From Novosphingobium sp. PhB57 (lineage in GTDB: Bacteria > Pseudomonadota > Alphaproteobacteria > Sphingomonadales > Sphingomonadaceae), in NCBI RefSeq assembly GCF_004342985.1, contig NZ_SMBO01000004.1, positions 372,001-436,000 on the forward strand: a stretch of 64,000 nucleotides of DNA, written 5' to 3'. How positions within the stretch are numbered: position 1 is the stretch's first letter; each line of letters starts with the position of its first letter. The notes under the pieces were generated by a model. That model saw only the letters and a list, made by a program, of their open reading frames with translations, ran no database searches and was not told the DNA's origin. Below, one piece after another: positions 18,935 through 28,101 of the stretch. The position numbers were made by a program, and so were the translations under genes.

Positions 18935-21697
18935 ATGGCAAACATCTACACGCGTTCGGCGACCCGGCTGGCACTGGGAGCGGCAACCATCGCGCTGCTA
19001 CCCGCCGCAGCGATGGCCCAGACCAAAACCCAGGCACCAGCTCCGGCGCCCGAACAGCCGCTGGCAGACCAGGTGACCAGCGAACCGATCGTCGTGATCG
19101 GCACGCTCATTCGCGGCATCGCTCCGGCCGGCAACAACGTCATCAATGTCGATACCGACCAGATCGCGGCCACCGGCGCGGCCTCGACCAGCCAGGTGCT
19201 CAGCACCATTCCGCAAGTCGGCAACTTCTTCAATGCCTTGCCCGCCGGCATATCGCAGCAGCCCGGCTCCAACGGGTCGAACCCGATCAACCGTCCCAAC
19301 TTGCGCAACCTGCCCGGCGCCAACACCAGCGGCGGCGCCCAGACGCTGGTCCTGTTCGACGGCCAGCGTGTCGTCGGTGCCGGCATCCAGCAGGTCGCGG
19401 TGGATCCCGACATCATCGCGCCCGGCGTGATCGCGCGCGTCGAGGCCATGACCGATGGCGGCTCGGCGGTATATGGCTCGGACGCGATCGGCGGCGTCAT
19501 CAACTTCGTCACACGCGACCGGTTCGACGGCATCCAGGCCGATGCCCGCTATGGCATCGGCGAGGACTACCAGTCGATCGAGGCCAGCGCGCTGGCGGGC
19601 AAGGACTGGGGCTCGGGCGGTTTCTACGTCGCCTACGGCTACTCCCATCACGACAGCGTCTACGGCGCGGATCGGGACTGGGTGAAGCAGGTCGACTGGA
19701 ACACCGACATCCCCACCGGCCGCAACTGCGCCGCGCCCAACGCGACCATCGGCACCACCGCTTATGTGCCTTCCGGATCGGGCCTCGTCGCGGGCGGGCC
19801 CAATGTCTGCGATTTCTCGGATCCGGTCGCCATCTATCCGACTTCGACACTGCATACCGTGTTCGCCCGGCTCAACCAGCGGCTTTCCGGCGGCGTGAAA
19901 TTCGACATGACCGCGCTCTACGCCAATCGCGCGATCAGCCAGGTCAACGGAACCCTGGGCACCGGCGCCCTGGGCACGGGTGCGGCAGGGCAGGCCACGC
20001 TGACGGCCGCCTCGCCGTTCTACCGCCCGACCGCCGACGCCAATGCCGGGCTGCCGCAAGTGGTCAGGTTCGATTACAGCCCGCTCTTCGGAACCCGATC
20101 CGCCACCCAGCAGACCGATCTGGAAACCTGGCGCATTGCCCCTTCCGTCTCGGTGGAGCTTGGCTCGGACTGGGAATTCAGCGGCCTGTTCAGCTACGGA
20201 ATCGCCACGACGTCCTTCAACAACGCCCAGATCAGCGCGGCCGCCCAGTCTGCCGCGCTCGCGGCGCGCACTCTCAATCCCTACGACGTCGGCGCCACCG
20301 CGCCCGGCGTGGCATCCGGGTTGCTGCGCTATGCCAGCGGCAGCGGACGGAATGAGTTCTACGACTACCGGGCCATCGTCAATGGACCGCTCTTCGCACT
20401 GCCGGGCGGCATGCTGCGCGCGGCCGCGGGCTACGAGCACATGCAGGACAATTTCACCCGCCGCACCACGAATGCGTCCACTTATGCGCTCCAGAACCCG
20501 GCCACGTATATCCAGAAAGTGGATTCGGTATTCGGAGAACTGTCGATCCCGATCGTCGGCGATGAAAACGCGATGTCCTTCATCAACGAGCTGACCCTTT
20601 CCGCATCCGGCCGCTACGACAAGTACAGCGACTTCGGCGACACCTTCAATCCGAAGCTCGCCGCCACCCTGCGCCCGGTCGAATGGATCGCGATCCGCGG
20701 CAACTGGGGCAAGTCGTTCACGGCGCCTTCCCCGGTCGACCAGCTCGGCGTCCTGGCCTCCGCGGTGGCGACGGTGCCGGCTGCATTCCTGCGCACGCCC
20801 CCCGGCGTGACTGCGGCTCCGGGTGAAATCGGGCTGTTCGTTTCGGGCACCGCGCCGGGCCTTCAGCCGCAGAAGGCCACCAACTGGTCGATCGGAGCCC
20901 AGATCGAACCGCCGTTCCTGTCGGGGCTGACGCTGAATGTCAGCTATTACAACATCGACCTGAAGGGAACGATCGGAAGGCCCGTCACCGGCGCCGACCT
21001 CAGCGACTACTACGCCAATTTCCCGCAGCTCTATTCGGTGCGGCCCAGCGGCCAGGAACTGGCGGCCTATCTCACGCAGTTCGATCCGGCCAATTTCAAC
21101 TTCACCGTGGCCAACCCGACCTCCACGGGCCAGGCGCTCATTACTTCGGGCGGCACCAGTTCACCGGTGCTGGTGGCGCTCGACACGCGTTCGCGCAACC
21201 TGGGCACCGCCACGCTGGACGGGATCGACTTTTCCGCGAACTACGTGCTCGACACCAGGTTTGCCTCGTTCGATGCGAGCGTGAACGGCAACTACCGTCT
21301 TTCGCAGGAATCGCGTGCCCTGCCCTCGCTGCCGCTGTCCGACGATCTTGCCTTCAACACCCCGGTGTTCCGCATCCAGGGCACCCTGGGCACCAGAGTT
21401 GGCGGGCTGCGCGCGCAAGTGATCTGGAACCACACGTCCGGTTACAAGCGCGGCCTTGTGGAATTCGGCCAGACCAAGGTTTCGGCCTTCGACACGATCA
21501 ACCTGTTCTTCAAGTACGACGTCAAAGCGAAGTCCGCCTGGGCCAGCGACCTGTCGTTCACGCTGAATGTCCAGAACCTGTTCGACGTTTCGCCTTCCGA
21601 GTTCCGCTCGGCCGCGAGCCTCGGTTTCGACACTACCCAAGGGACGGGCTTCAGCATCGGCCGCATCGTCCAGTTCGGCGTCAGCAAGAAGTTCTGA
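18935..21697 (+). CDS. TonB-dependent outer-membrane receptor
   Basis: A 920-residue receptor with a signal peptide (cleavage near AAMAQ), a Pro/Ala-rich linker, a TonB-box-like IVVIGTLIRG and a plug domain including VEAMTDGGSAVYGSDAIGGVINFVT. The barrel ends FGVSKKF with a terminal Phe. It belongs to the large TonB receptors abundant in sphingomonads and caulobacters. AGGGGAGG and AGG precede the ATG. The MaoC-like gene lies 79 bp upstream and may be co-transcribed. The ligand cannot be inferred from sequence beyond its association with the surrounding catabolic genes. Confidence 0.93.
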   Translation: MANIYTRSATRLALGAATIALLPAAAMAQTKTQAPAPAPEQPLADQVTSEPIVVIGTLIRGIAPAGNNVINVDTDQIAATGAASTSQVLSTIPQVGNFFNALPAGISQQPGSNGSNPINRPNLRNLPGANTSGGAQTLVLFDGQRVVGAGIQQVAVDPDIIAPGVIARVEAMTDGGSAVYGSDAIGGVINFVTRDRFDGIQADARYGIGEDYQSIEASALAGKDWGSGGFYVAYGYSHHDSVYGADRDWVKQVDWNTDIPTGRNCAAPNATIGTTAYVPSGSGLVAGGPNVCDFSDPVAIYPTSTLHTVFARLNQRLSGGVKFDMTALYANRAISQVNGTLGTGALGTGAAGQATLTAASPFYRPTADANAGLPQVVRFDYSPLFGTRSATQQTDLETWRIAPSVSVELGSDWEFSGLFSYGIATTSFNNAQISAAAQSAALAARTLNPYDVGATAPGVASGLLRYASGSGRNEFYDYRAIVNGPLFALPGGMLRAAAGYEHMQDNFTRRTTNASTYALQNPATYIQKVDSVFGELSIPIVGDENAMSFINELTLSASGRYDKYSDFGDTFNPKLAATLRPVEWIAIRGNWGKSFTAPSPVDQLGVLASAVATVPAAFLRTPPGVTAAPGEIGLFVSGTAPGLQPQKATNWSIGAQIEPPFLSGLTLNVSYYNIDLKGTIGRPVTGADLSDYYANFPQLYSVRPSGQELAAYLTQFDPANFNFTVANPTSTGQALITSGGTSSPVLVALDTRSRNLGTATLDGIDFSANYVLDTRFASFDASVNGNYRLSQESRALPSLPLSDDLAFNTPVFRIQGTLGTRVGGLRAQVIWNHTSGYKRGLVEFGQTKVSAFDTINLFFKYDVKAKSAWASDLSFTLNVQNLFDVSPSEFRSAASLGFDTTQGTGFSIGRIVQFGVSKKF

Positions 21698-21707
21698 TCC
21701 GCAGGGC

Positions 21708-21739
21708 GCACCGTCCGGGCCAGGGCGCTCGGACGGTGC
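21708..21739. terminator. Inverted repeat between convergent genes
   Basis: GCACCGTCCG (21708-21717) and CGGACGGTGC (21730-21739) are perfect 10-bp arms around a 12-base loop. They lie between the convergent TonB receptor and SnoaL genes. No T-tract on either side, so a bidirectional hairpin that stabilises mRNA ends or a Rho-assisted terminator is the best reading. Confidence 0.55.
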
Positions 21740-21774
21740 CGCTCCGAACCGTCAAGACCTGGGCCGGGGCGCCG

Positions 21775-22221
21775 TCACTCCGCGAATGCCAGCGATCCGC
21801 GTCTGCTGACAAAGCGCCAGACGCCGTCCGGCTCCAGGTGCAGTTCGTCATCGAAGTCACCCACCAGAACGGTCTCGCCGCGCTCGCCGCTATAGAGCAC
21901 GACATAGCTGCGCGCACGGGCGCGCGACACGCCGAGCACGTCGACGACGGTGTTGGCCATGACGTGGCGGGTGCGCCGCGCCGGGCGGTCGCGAAAGAAG
22001 GCGCGTATGGCCTCGCGTCCGCAGACCGGGGCGCCGGGTGCCGTCGGCCGAGCGAACGTGCCGTCCTGCGTGAACATGGCAGCCAGGGCATCGTGATCGT
22101 GCGCGTCGTTCGCCTGGGCAAAGCGATGGATCTGGCGCACGACGGCCTGCTCGATCGCCAGGCTCCCGGCAGCGCCGGGTATCTCCGAAGCGTTTGAAAT
22201 ATCTTGAACCTCGCGTGTCAT
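21775..22221 (-). CDS. SnoaL-like (NTF2 fold) protein
   Basis: A 148-residue SnoaL_4-type protein: N-terminal helix IEQAVVRQIHRFAQANDAHD, then MFTQDGTFARPT, central RTRHVMANTVV and final WRFVSRRGSLAF. The ATG shares ATGA with the stop of the upstream alpha/beta hydrolase, so the two are co-translated. Distinct from the two SnoaL copies at 10880-12859. Likely a small enzyme or accessory protein for the same substrate as the hydrolase; function not known. Confidence 0.72.
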   Translation of the reverse strand: MTREVQDISNASEIPGAAGSLAIEQAVVRQIHRFAQANDAHDHDALAAMFTQDGTFARPTAPGAPVCGREAIRAFFRDRPARRTRHVMANTVVDVLGVSRARARSYVVLYSGERGETVLVGDFDDELHLEPDGVWRFVSRRGSLAFAE

Positions 22222-22985
22222 GCGGTTCCCGCTTCCTTGTCCAGGGGCAATCCCATCCATCGTTCCAGCGCCGCGGTCACGGCTTCGGGCGCTTCCATCG
22301 GCGCCATGTGGCCGCTGCCATCGAACACCGCGTAGAGCGAGCCCGGCAGCGACGCGAGGATCTCCTCATGCTGGGCGGGCGGGCTCCACGCATCCTCGCT
22401 GCCGACGCCGATCAGCACCGGGCAGCGCACTGCGGCAAGGGCGGCCACCGCGTCGGGCCGTCCCAGCAGCGCGGCGATATGGCCGCGATGGACCGCCGCG
22501 CCCATCCGGTGCACCATCGCATGAAGACGCGCGTTCAGTTCCGGATCGGCATTGAGGCGGCCCTTGCGCACCATGGGCGGGAGCCAGACGTTTGCCAGGG
22601 CCTCCATGCCTTCGCGCTCGCCAAGCTCGATCAGCGCCTGACGCCGCTCGGCCTCGCCCGGGCGGACGGGATGAATGCCGGTGTCCAGCAGCGCCAGTCG
22701 CTCGACCCTGTCCGGCGCCATCCGCACCGTTTCCAGCGCGACCCGCGCGCCCATCGAATGGCCGGCCAGCGAGAAGCGCGCGGGCGCTTGCTCCAGCACA
22801 TGGCGCGCCATGGCCGCGATACTGTCGAAATGCCGCAAGTCGGGCACTTGAACCTCGTAGGATCGGCCGAGGTGCTCCACCTGATGTTCCCACACGCAGG
22901 CATCGCACAACAGGCCGGGAAGCAGGATGATCGTCTGTCGCACAAGCGCTCGCTGGTTGCCGGGTTGTCCCACCGGGTAGAGCAC
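22218..22985 (-). CDS. Alpha/beta hydrolase
   Basis: A 255-residue alpha/beta-hydrolase with the nucleophile elbow GHSMG near residue 96, an oxyanion region LLPGLLCD near residue 22, the acid in VGSEDAWSPP and the catalytic His in DGSGHMAPMEAPE near the C terminus. It resembles esterase/C-C hydrolase members with broad substrate range. The GTG start at 22985 has no good ribosome-binding site; a second GTG (VRQTI) 14 codons inside is an alternative. Co-translated with the SnoaL-like gene downstream. Confidence 0.83.
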   Translation of the reverse strand: MLYPVGQPGNQRALVRQTIILLPGLLCDACVWEHQVEHLGRSYEVQVPDLRHFDSIAAMARHVLEQAPARFSLAGHSMGARVALETVRMAPDRVERLALLDTGIHPVRPGEAERRQALIELGEREGMEALANVWLPPMVRKGRLNADPELNARLHAMVHRMGAAVHRGHIAALLGRPDAVAALAAVRCPVLIGVGSEDAWSPPAQHEEILASLPGSLYAVFDGSGHMAPMEAPEAVTAALERWMGLPLDKEAGTA

Positions 22986-23303
22986 TGCGGGACGATCCGG
23001 TCCTATTCAATTGCCGCGCCACGTTATGCGCTTCCGGCATGTCGCCGCTATCGCAATTGGTGATAGCGGCCTCGGCGGAAAGCATACGCCCTATGGCCGG
23101 ATCGATGCGTAACCTCTGCCCATCGGTTCCATCGGAGCCGCGAAGATAGAAGCGACCTGCACAGCAGGCGGAAGAGGATGCACCATGACAGCCGCACTGC
23201 GTTAGCCAGGCCCTTCGTGCCCGCCCTCCCCTGCATCGTGGCGGGGAAAGCGCCGGGCATGTTCCTGCACCGACATACCCTTCCGATAGACGAGGATTCC
23301 CGA
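22986..23303. promoter_or_regulatory. Divergent intergenic region (hydrolase / porin)
   Basis: About 318 bp without a convincing gene. It holds a perfect inverted repeat at 23044-23070 and a six-codon ORF (23184-23204) with an AGAGG site seven bases upstream, 100 bp before the porin start. Promoters for the two divergent genes must lie here but I could not place them with confidence. Confidence 0.4.
23044..23070. promoter_or_regulatory. Perfect inverted repeat GCCGCTATC-N9-GATAGCGGC
   Basis: Arms at 23044-23052 and 23062-23070 with a 9-base AT-richer spacer. The inner ATC-N9-GAT has the shape of LysR-type or other dimeric-repressor operators. It lies between divergent genes, so it may control one or both. 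Confidence 0.5.
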
Positions 23304-24944
23304 ATGGCCCTTGGGCTTTTCCCAGAGATGACGGCTGCCTGCGCCCTGCTGGCGCTGGCCCAGCCCGCCTTGGCGCAGCAGGCCGGCGGCGAGGCGCCGA
23401 ACCGCGATGTATCTTCCGCCGAGCCCGCCTCTGCAGTCCCCTCTGCGCCGGGTGCCCCGCCTGTCCTCACGCCTGTCCCCGTGCCGGTGATCGTGACCGC
23501 CGCCGCTGCGCAGGAACGCGCCATGCGCCCCCTTCCCCCCGTGGAGATCGGCGCCCCGCCACCGGTTCCGCCGCCCGCCTCGCCGCCTATCCCGGAGCCG
23601 GTACCGGGCGGGCGGACGGCAAAGCCCTGCACCCCGCAGAGCCTGCGCTGGACCGAGGACTGGACCTGCCTGGCCAATCCCGCCAAGCGCACTTCTCCGC
23701 TGGAAGCGCTGCGCTATCTGCCGCTGGGCGACGATCCCGAGGTCTATCTCTCGATCGGCGGCGAGGCCCGCTACAACTATACGTACTGGAGCGCGCTCAA
23801 CCTCGGCGCCAAGGGCAAGGACAAGCTCTCCGCCCTGCAGCAGCGCCTTCGCCTGGTGGCCGACCTGCACCTGGGCCGCAACGTGCGCGCTTTCCTCGAA
23901 CTGGGCGATAACCGCGAATTCTTCGAGACATTCGCCACGCCGCCCAACCGCGACAAGCTGGACATCAACCAGGCCTTCATCGACGTGACGCTGCCGCTCG
24001 GCGACACCACCAAGCTCACGCTGCGTCCGGGGCGTTTCGAAATGCCGATCGGCAATGGCAAACTCGTCGGCCTGCGAGACGGCGTGAACGTGCGCTACGT
24101 CTATCAGGGCATTCGCGGCACCTTGATCGAGGAAGGGAAGGTCCGGGTCGACGCCTTCGCGGTCAAGCCGGTGACGTTCGAACCCGGCATGTTCGACGAC
24201 GGCCCGGAGAATGGGCGCCACTTCAACGGCGTATACGTAGCCACCGCGCCGGGGCTGCTGGCGCCCAACCTGGCGGTCGATGTCTACTGGTACGATCTCT
24301 ACCGCGAGAATGCCCGCTACACCACGCTGACCGGAACCGAAAGCCGCCGAAGCTGGGGCCTGCGCCTGTCCGGACGCGCCAACGGCTTCGACTGGGACGC
24401 CGAAGGAGCCTATCAGACCGGCAGCTTCGCCGGGCAGAAGATCCAGGCCTGGGGCATGCTGCTGGAGGGCGGCTACACTTTTGCCGATCTTCCGATGAAA
24501 CCGCGCCTCGGCGGCCGGTTCAACTGGTTCAGCGGCGATGACGATCCGAACGACGGCAAGATCGGCACGTTCGCGCCGCCTTTCCCGCGCACGCCGCTCT
24601 ACAGCGATGCGGGATGGCTCAACATGTCCAACCTGATCGACGTGACGCCCACGCTGACGCTCAAGCCGAGCAAAAAGCTCACGCTGGTCGGCGGACCGGA
24701 GCTGTTCTGGCGGGCCACGGCGGCCGACGCGGTCTATGCCGGACCGACCAACTTTCCGCTTCTGCGCCCGACGGACGGCGGCCGCTTCGTGGGCACCGGG
24801 CTGAACCTCCAGGCCGATTATCTGGCGACGAAGAACCTCAGCTTCCACGCCTATTTCACGCACTTCATCGCCAGCGATTCGTTGCAGTCCGGCGGCGGAC
24901 GCAGTTCGGACTACTTCGGCTTCTGGGCCGATTTCCGCTTCTGA
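23304..24944 (+). CDS. Alginate-export-family outer-membrane porin
   Basis: A 546-residue outer-membrane beta-barrel. A signal peptide (cleavage near ALAQQ) is followed by a Pro-rich linker and then the family core, YLSIGGEARYNYTYWS, RLRLVADLHLG, FIDVTLPLGDTTKLTLRPGRFEMPIGNGKLVGLRDG, ending FGFWADFRF with terminal Phe. Proteins of this family form substrate channels in many proteobacteria and are not restricted to alginate. I choose the ATG with GAGG eight bases upstream, giving a clean signal peptide; the frame is open to 23178. It converges on the LysR gene with only 7 bp between the stops. It may serve uptake for the neighbouring aromatic-acid operon. Confidence 0.8.
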   Translation: MALGLFPEMTAACALLALAQPALAQQAGGEAPNRDVSSAEPASAVPSAPGAPPVLTPVPVPVIVTAAAAQERAMRPLPPVEIGAPPPVPPPASPPIPEPVPGGRTAKPCTPQSLRWTEDWTCLANPAKRTSPLEALRYLPLGDDPEVYLSIGGEARYNYTYWSALNLGAKGKDKLSALQQRLRLVADLHLGRNVRAFLELGDNREFFETFATPPNRDKLDINQAFIDVTLPLGDTTKLTLRPGRFEMPIGNGKLVGLRDGVNVRYVYQGIRGTLIEEGKVRVDAFAVKPVTFEPGMFDDGPENGRHFNGVYVATAPGLLAPNLAVDVYWYDLYRENARYTTLTGTESRRSWGLRLSGRANGFDWDAEGAYQTGSFAGQKIQAWGMLLEGGYTFADLPMKPRLGGRFNWFSGDDDPNDGKIGTFAPPFPRTPLYSDAGWLNMSNLIDVTPTLTLKPSKKLTLVGGPELFWRATAADAVYAGPTNFPLLRPTDGGRFVGTGLNLQADYLATKNLSFHAYFTHFIASDSLQSGGGRSSDYFGFWADFRF

Positions 24945-24951
24945 TGTCGGG

Positions 24952-25917
24952 TCAGGCCACGCTTTCGACGATGTCGCTTTCCTCCAGCCGGGCAACTTCG
25001 CGTTGCAGTTCGGCCAGCAGCAGCTTTCCAGCCTCGCCCAGCGGTCCGCGGTGGATGATGCCGGCCGGGCGCGGGGCTGACGGCACTGCCACCGGCAGGA
25101 TGCGCATCGTGTCGCGCGCGAGGTCGCCCGCGACCAGGACTCGCGGCACGGCACTGACGAACGTGCCCGAAAGCAGCAGTTCGCGCATGAAGCCCACCGA
25201 TGTCGATTGCACGGCCGCATCGGTATCCAGCCGAAGCTGTTCCAGTATCTCGCGCACGTCGCGTTCCATCAGCGTGCTGACCGAAGGCAGCACCAGCGTA
25301 TAGCGCTGCACGTCCGCGGCGCTGACGGAGGGAAGCGCGAAAAGCGGATGGTCGCTGCGGGCCACCAGCGAGATCGGTTCGTCGTAAAGCACCCGGCGGA
25401 CCAGATCGTCAGGCTGCGACGGGGGATAGAGGCGGCCGACGATGACATCGATTTCGCCTGACAGCAGCGCCGGGATCATCTGGTCGGTCTTGCCCTCGAT
25501 GACGGAGATCGTCAGGCGGGCGGCCTGTTCGCCGGCATTGGCCAGAACGGCAGGCAGCAGGCCATGCGCGGCCACCGGAAGCGCGCCGACGCGGATGGTT
25601 CGCCGCTGGCCGTCCGATAGCCGGTCCAGCTGCCCTTCCAGCTCGCGAATGGTGGTCAGCAGCTTGCGCGCGCCCGCGGTGAGGACCGCACCCGTGGCAT
25701 TGGGGCGCACGCCGCGAGGATGGCGCTCGAATATTTCGGCCCCGATGATCTCCTCGACCTCCTGCAAGGTGCGCGACAGGGCGGGCTGGCTGACCCGCAA
25801 CGCACGCGACGCGCGGAGCAGGCTCTTGTGCTGCTCCAGCGCGTCGATCACCCGCAGATGGCGGATCTTCAGTCTTTGTTCGAGATAGTGCGCCAAGTCA
25901 GGATGCCACCATGCCAT
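24952..25917 (-). CDS. LysR-family regulator (GbpR/PcaQ-like)
   Basis: A 321-residue LysR-type regulator. The winged helix-turn-helix lies at about residues 18-75 (LKIRHLRVIDALEQHKSLLRASRAL, VSQPALSRTLQEVEE, FERHPRGVRPNATG), followed by the periplasmic-binding-like effector domain. The recognition helix resembles GbpR/PcaQ-type regulators of sugar and aromatic pathways. The ATG chosen (MAWWHPD) lies 20 bp inside the 3' end of fdhA, so it is probably co-transcribed as the last gene of the O-demethylase operon. A longer in-frame start at 25980 is less likely. Target genes unknown. Confidence 0.85.
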   Translation of the reverse strand: MAWWHPDLAHYLEQRLKIRHLRVIDALEQHKSLLRASRALRVSQPALSRTLQEVEEIIGAEIFERHPRGVRPNATGAVLTAGARKLLTTIRELEGQLDRLSDGQRRTIRVGALPVAAHGLLPAVLANAGEQAARLTISVIEGKTDQMIPALLSGEIDVIVGRLYPPSQPDDLVRRVLYDEPISLVARSDHPLFALPSVSAADVQRYTLVLPSVSTLMERDVREILEQLRLDTDAAVQSTSVGFMRELLLSGTFVSAVPRVLVAGDLARDTMRILPVAVPSAPRPAGIIHRGPLGEAGKLLLAELQREVARLEESDIVESVA

Positions 25918-27082
25918 TGGGATCGATGACGAACTTGGCGGCGGCGCCCTTGTCGAAAGTCTCGTAGCCCTTGGGGGCATCCTCCAGCGAGATCACCTGT
26001 GCGTTGACGATGTCCGCGATGGGCAGACGATCGTGCAGCAGCGCCATCATCAACTGCCGGTTGTATTTCAACACCGGCGTCTGCCCGGTGTGGAAGCTGT
26101 GCGACTTCGCCCAGCCCAGCCCCAATCGCAGGCTGAGATTGCCGGTCTTCGCCTGCGCCTCGTGCGCGCCGGGGTCTTCGGTGACGTAAAGCCCCGGAAT
26201 ACCGATGGAACCGGCCGCGCGGGTCACTTCCATCATCTGGTTGAGCACGATGGCAGGCTGCTCCTTGCCGCCGTGGCCGACCGCCTCGAAGCCGACGGCG
26301 TCGATGGCGCTGTCCACTTCGGGCACGCCGATTACCTGCTCCACCAGGTCGCCCAGCCGATCGTGGCTGGAGAGATCGATCGGCTCGAAACCGACCTTCC
26401 TGGCATGGGCCAGGCGATCCGGGTTGAAATCGCCGATCATCACCACGGCCGCACCCAGCAGGCGGGCGGAAGCCGCTGCCGCGAGGCCCACCGGCCCTGC
26501 CCCTGCCACATAGACGGTCGAACCGACGCCCACGCCCGCGTTGAGCGCGCCGTGGAAGCCGGTGGGCAGGATGTCCGTCAGCATCGTCAGGTCGCGGATC
26601 TTCGCCATGGCCCGGTCGCGGTCGGGAAACTTGAGCAAGTTGAAGTCGGCATAGGGCACCATGACGTAGCGCGCCTGTCCGCCGATCCAGCCGCCCATGT
26701 CCACATAGCCGTAAGCCCCGCCGGCACGGCCGTCGTTCACGGTCAGGCACACGCCGGTGTCGCCGTGGCGGCAGGTGCGGCAGCGACCGCAGGCGACGTT
26801 GAACGGCACCGAGACCAGATCGCCCACGTCGAGCATCTCGACATCGGCCCCCTTCTCGATGACTTCGCCGGTGATCTCGTGACCCAGCACCAGACCCGCC
26901 GGAGCGGTCGTCCGGCCGCGCACCATGTGCTGGTCGGATCCGCAAATGTTGGTGGTCACGATCTTGAGGATGACCGCGTGATCGATCTTCCGGCCGCGCG
27001 GATCCTCGAACTTGGGGTCGGGGATGTCCCGGACCTCCACTTTGCCGGGTTCCAGATAGACGACGCCGCGATTGCTGCTCAT
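25898..27082 (-). CDS. fdhA: Glutathione-independent formaldehyde dehydrogenase
   Basis: Oxidises formaldehyde to formate with NAD, without glutathione. The 394-residue length matches Pseudomonas-type FdhA (about 399). Zinc ligands are visible: catalytic C47 (NICGSD), H68 (GHEITG) and D170; structural C98, C101, C104 and C112. The nucleotide-binding motif VAGAGPVGLAAAA is near residue 190. It follows two VanAB-type O-demethylase pairs in the same operon (ATGA overlap with the reductase). Since each demethylation releases formaldehyde, its job is very probably to remove that by-product. Confidence 0.92.
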   Translation of the reverse strand: MSSNRGVVYLEPGKVEVRDIPDPKFEDPRGRKIDHAVILKIVTTNICGSDQHMVRGRTTAPAGLVLGHEITGEVIEKGADVEMLDVGDLVSVPFNVACGRCRTCRHGDTGVCLTVNDGRAGGAYGYVDMGGWIGGQARYVMVPYADFNLLKFPDRDRAMAKIRDLTMLTDILPTGFHGALNAGVGVGSTVYVAGAGPVGLAAAASARLLGAAVVMIGDFNPDRLAHARKVGFEPIDLSSHDRLGDLVEQVIGVPEVDSAIDAVGFEAVGHGGKEQPAIVLNQMMEVTRAAGSIGIPGLYVTEDPGAHEAQAKTGNLSLRLGLGWAKSHSFHTGQTPVLKYNRQLMMALLHDRLPIADIVNAQVISLEDAPKGYETFDKGAAAKFVIDPNGMVAS

Positions 27083-28101
27083 GCAGGTTCTCCCATGGAA
27101 AGTTCAGGTCCGCCGAAAGCGAAGGCATCGTCGCCTCGCCAGGCCGGTTCGATCGTCACGCTGCCTCCCGCCACGCGCGAGACACAGGCGCACATCTGGC
27201 GGTTTTCGCGGTGCTGGCGCGAAGAGAAGAAGACGTCGCGGTGATCCATCTCGCCTTCCGCCTCGACGATATCGACCGCGCAAAGGCCGCATTCTCCGCG
27301 TCTGCACTCGAAAACGACCTCGACGCCTGCCGCTTCAAGCGCATCCAGCATGGATTCGTTCTCGCGGACCAGCACTTCTGCGCCAAGGCGCGGGACCTTC
27401 ACGGTGAATGCCTGAGCCGCGTGGCTGCCGCTCGATCCGAACGTCTCGTAGCGCAGCCCGGCGCGCGGACGACCGGCTTCTTCCCAGGCGCTGCGTACTG
27501 CTTCCATGAGTCCCAGCGGCCCGCACATGTAGAGTTCGCCGTCCGCGGGCAGGCGGCGGATCTCGTCCGCGATGTCGATCTGCTCGCCGCGATCGGACGC
27601 GAAAAGGCTCAGCCGATCACCCAGGAACCCGGCCAGTTCCTCGCCATAGGCGAACTCGTCGGCCGAGCGCGCCGCATAGACCATGCGCAGGCCTGCTCCG
27701 CGCGCGGCGAGCTGCGCGGCCATCGCCACCATCGGCGTGATCCCCACGCCCCCGGCCACGAGCAGGTAGTGCGGGGCGCCATGCATGAGCGGAAAATCGC
27801 AACGCGGCGGCGCGACGGCCAGGGAGTCACCGGGCTGGAGGCGCCACATATAGGCCGAGCCGCCCCGGCTCTCCGGCTGGCGCTTCACGGCGATGCGCAA
27901 GGTGGAACCCTCCTGGCCGACGACCGAATAGGACCGCTGGTCGATCCTGCCGCCGACATCGACCTGCACCTTGACGTGACTGCCGGGCGGGCAGGCGGCG
28001 GCGCGATCGAGGTCGATGCCGAACTCTCGAATGGTCGGCGTGACATCGCGAATGGAGGTCACGCGGCCCGATTGCCAGCCGGCGGGAATCTCGCCGCTCA
28101 T
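27079..28101 (-). CDS. VanB-type oxygenase reductase (FNR / 2Fe-2S), first pair
   Basis: A 340-residue electron-transfer partner for the adjacent Rieske oxygenase. Order of domains: FAD/FMN-binding barrel with RSYSVV near residue 65, NAD-binding half starting GGVGITPM near residue 127, and a C-terminal plant-type 2Fe-2S domain with ECRRGECGLC and a final Cys in QMCACVS. This is the phthalate/vanillate reductase architecture. ATG overlaps the Rieske gene stop (ATGA) and its own stop overlaps the fdhA start (ATGA). The C-terminal tail after the ferredoxin domain is slightly longer than usual. Confidence 0.9.
   Translation of the reverse strand: MSGEIPAGWQSGRVTSIRDVTPTIREFGIDLDRAAACPPGSHVKVQVDVGGRIDQRSYSVVGQEGSTLRIAVKRQPESRGGSAYMWRLQPGDSLAVAPPRCDFPLMHGAPHYLLVAGGVGITPMVAMAAQLAARGAGLRMVYAARSADEFAYGEELAGFLGDRLSLFASDRGEQIDIADEIRRLPADGELYMCGPLGLMEAVRSAWEEAGRPRAGLRYETFGSSGSHAAQAFTVKVPRLGAEVLVRENESMLDALEAAGVEVVFECRRGECGLCAVDIVEAEGEMDHRDVFFSSRQHRENRQMCACVSRVAGGSVTIEPAWRGDDAFAFGGPELSMGEPA

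Noticed and set aside
23184..23204. Six-codon ORF upstream of the porin
   Set aside because: It has a good ribosome-binding site but is far from the porin start and too short to judge; mentioned only in the intergenic entry.
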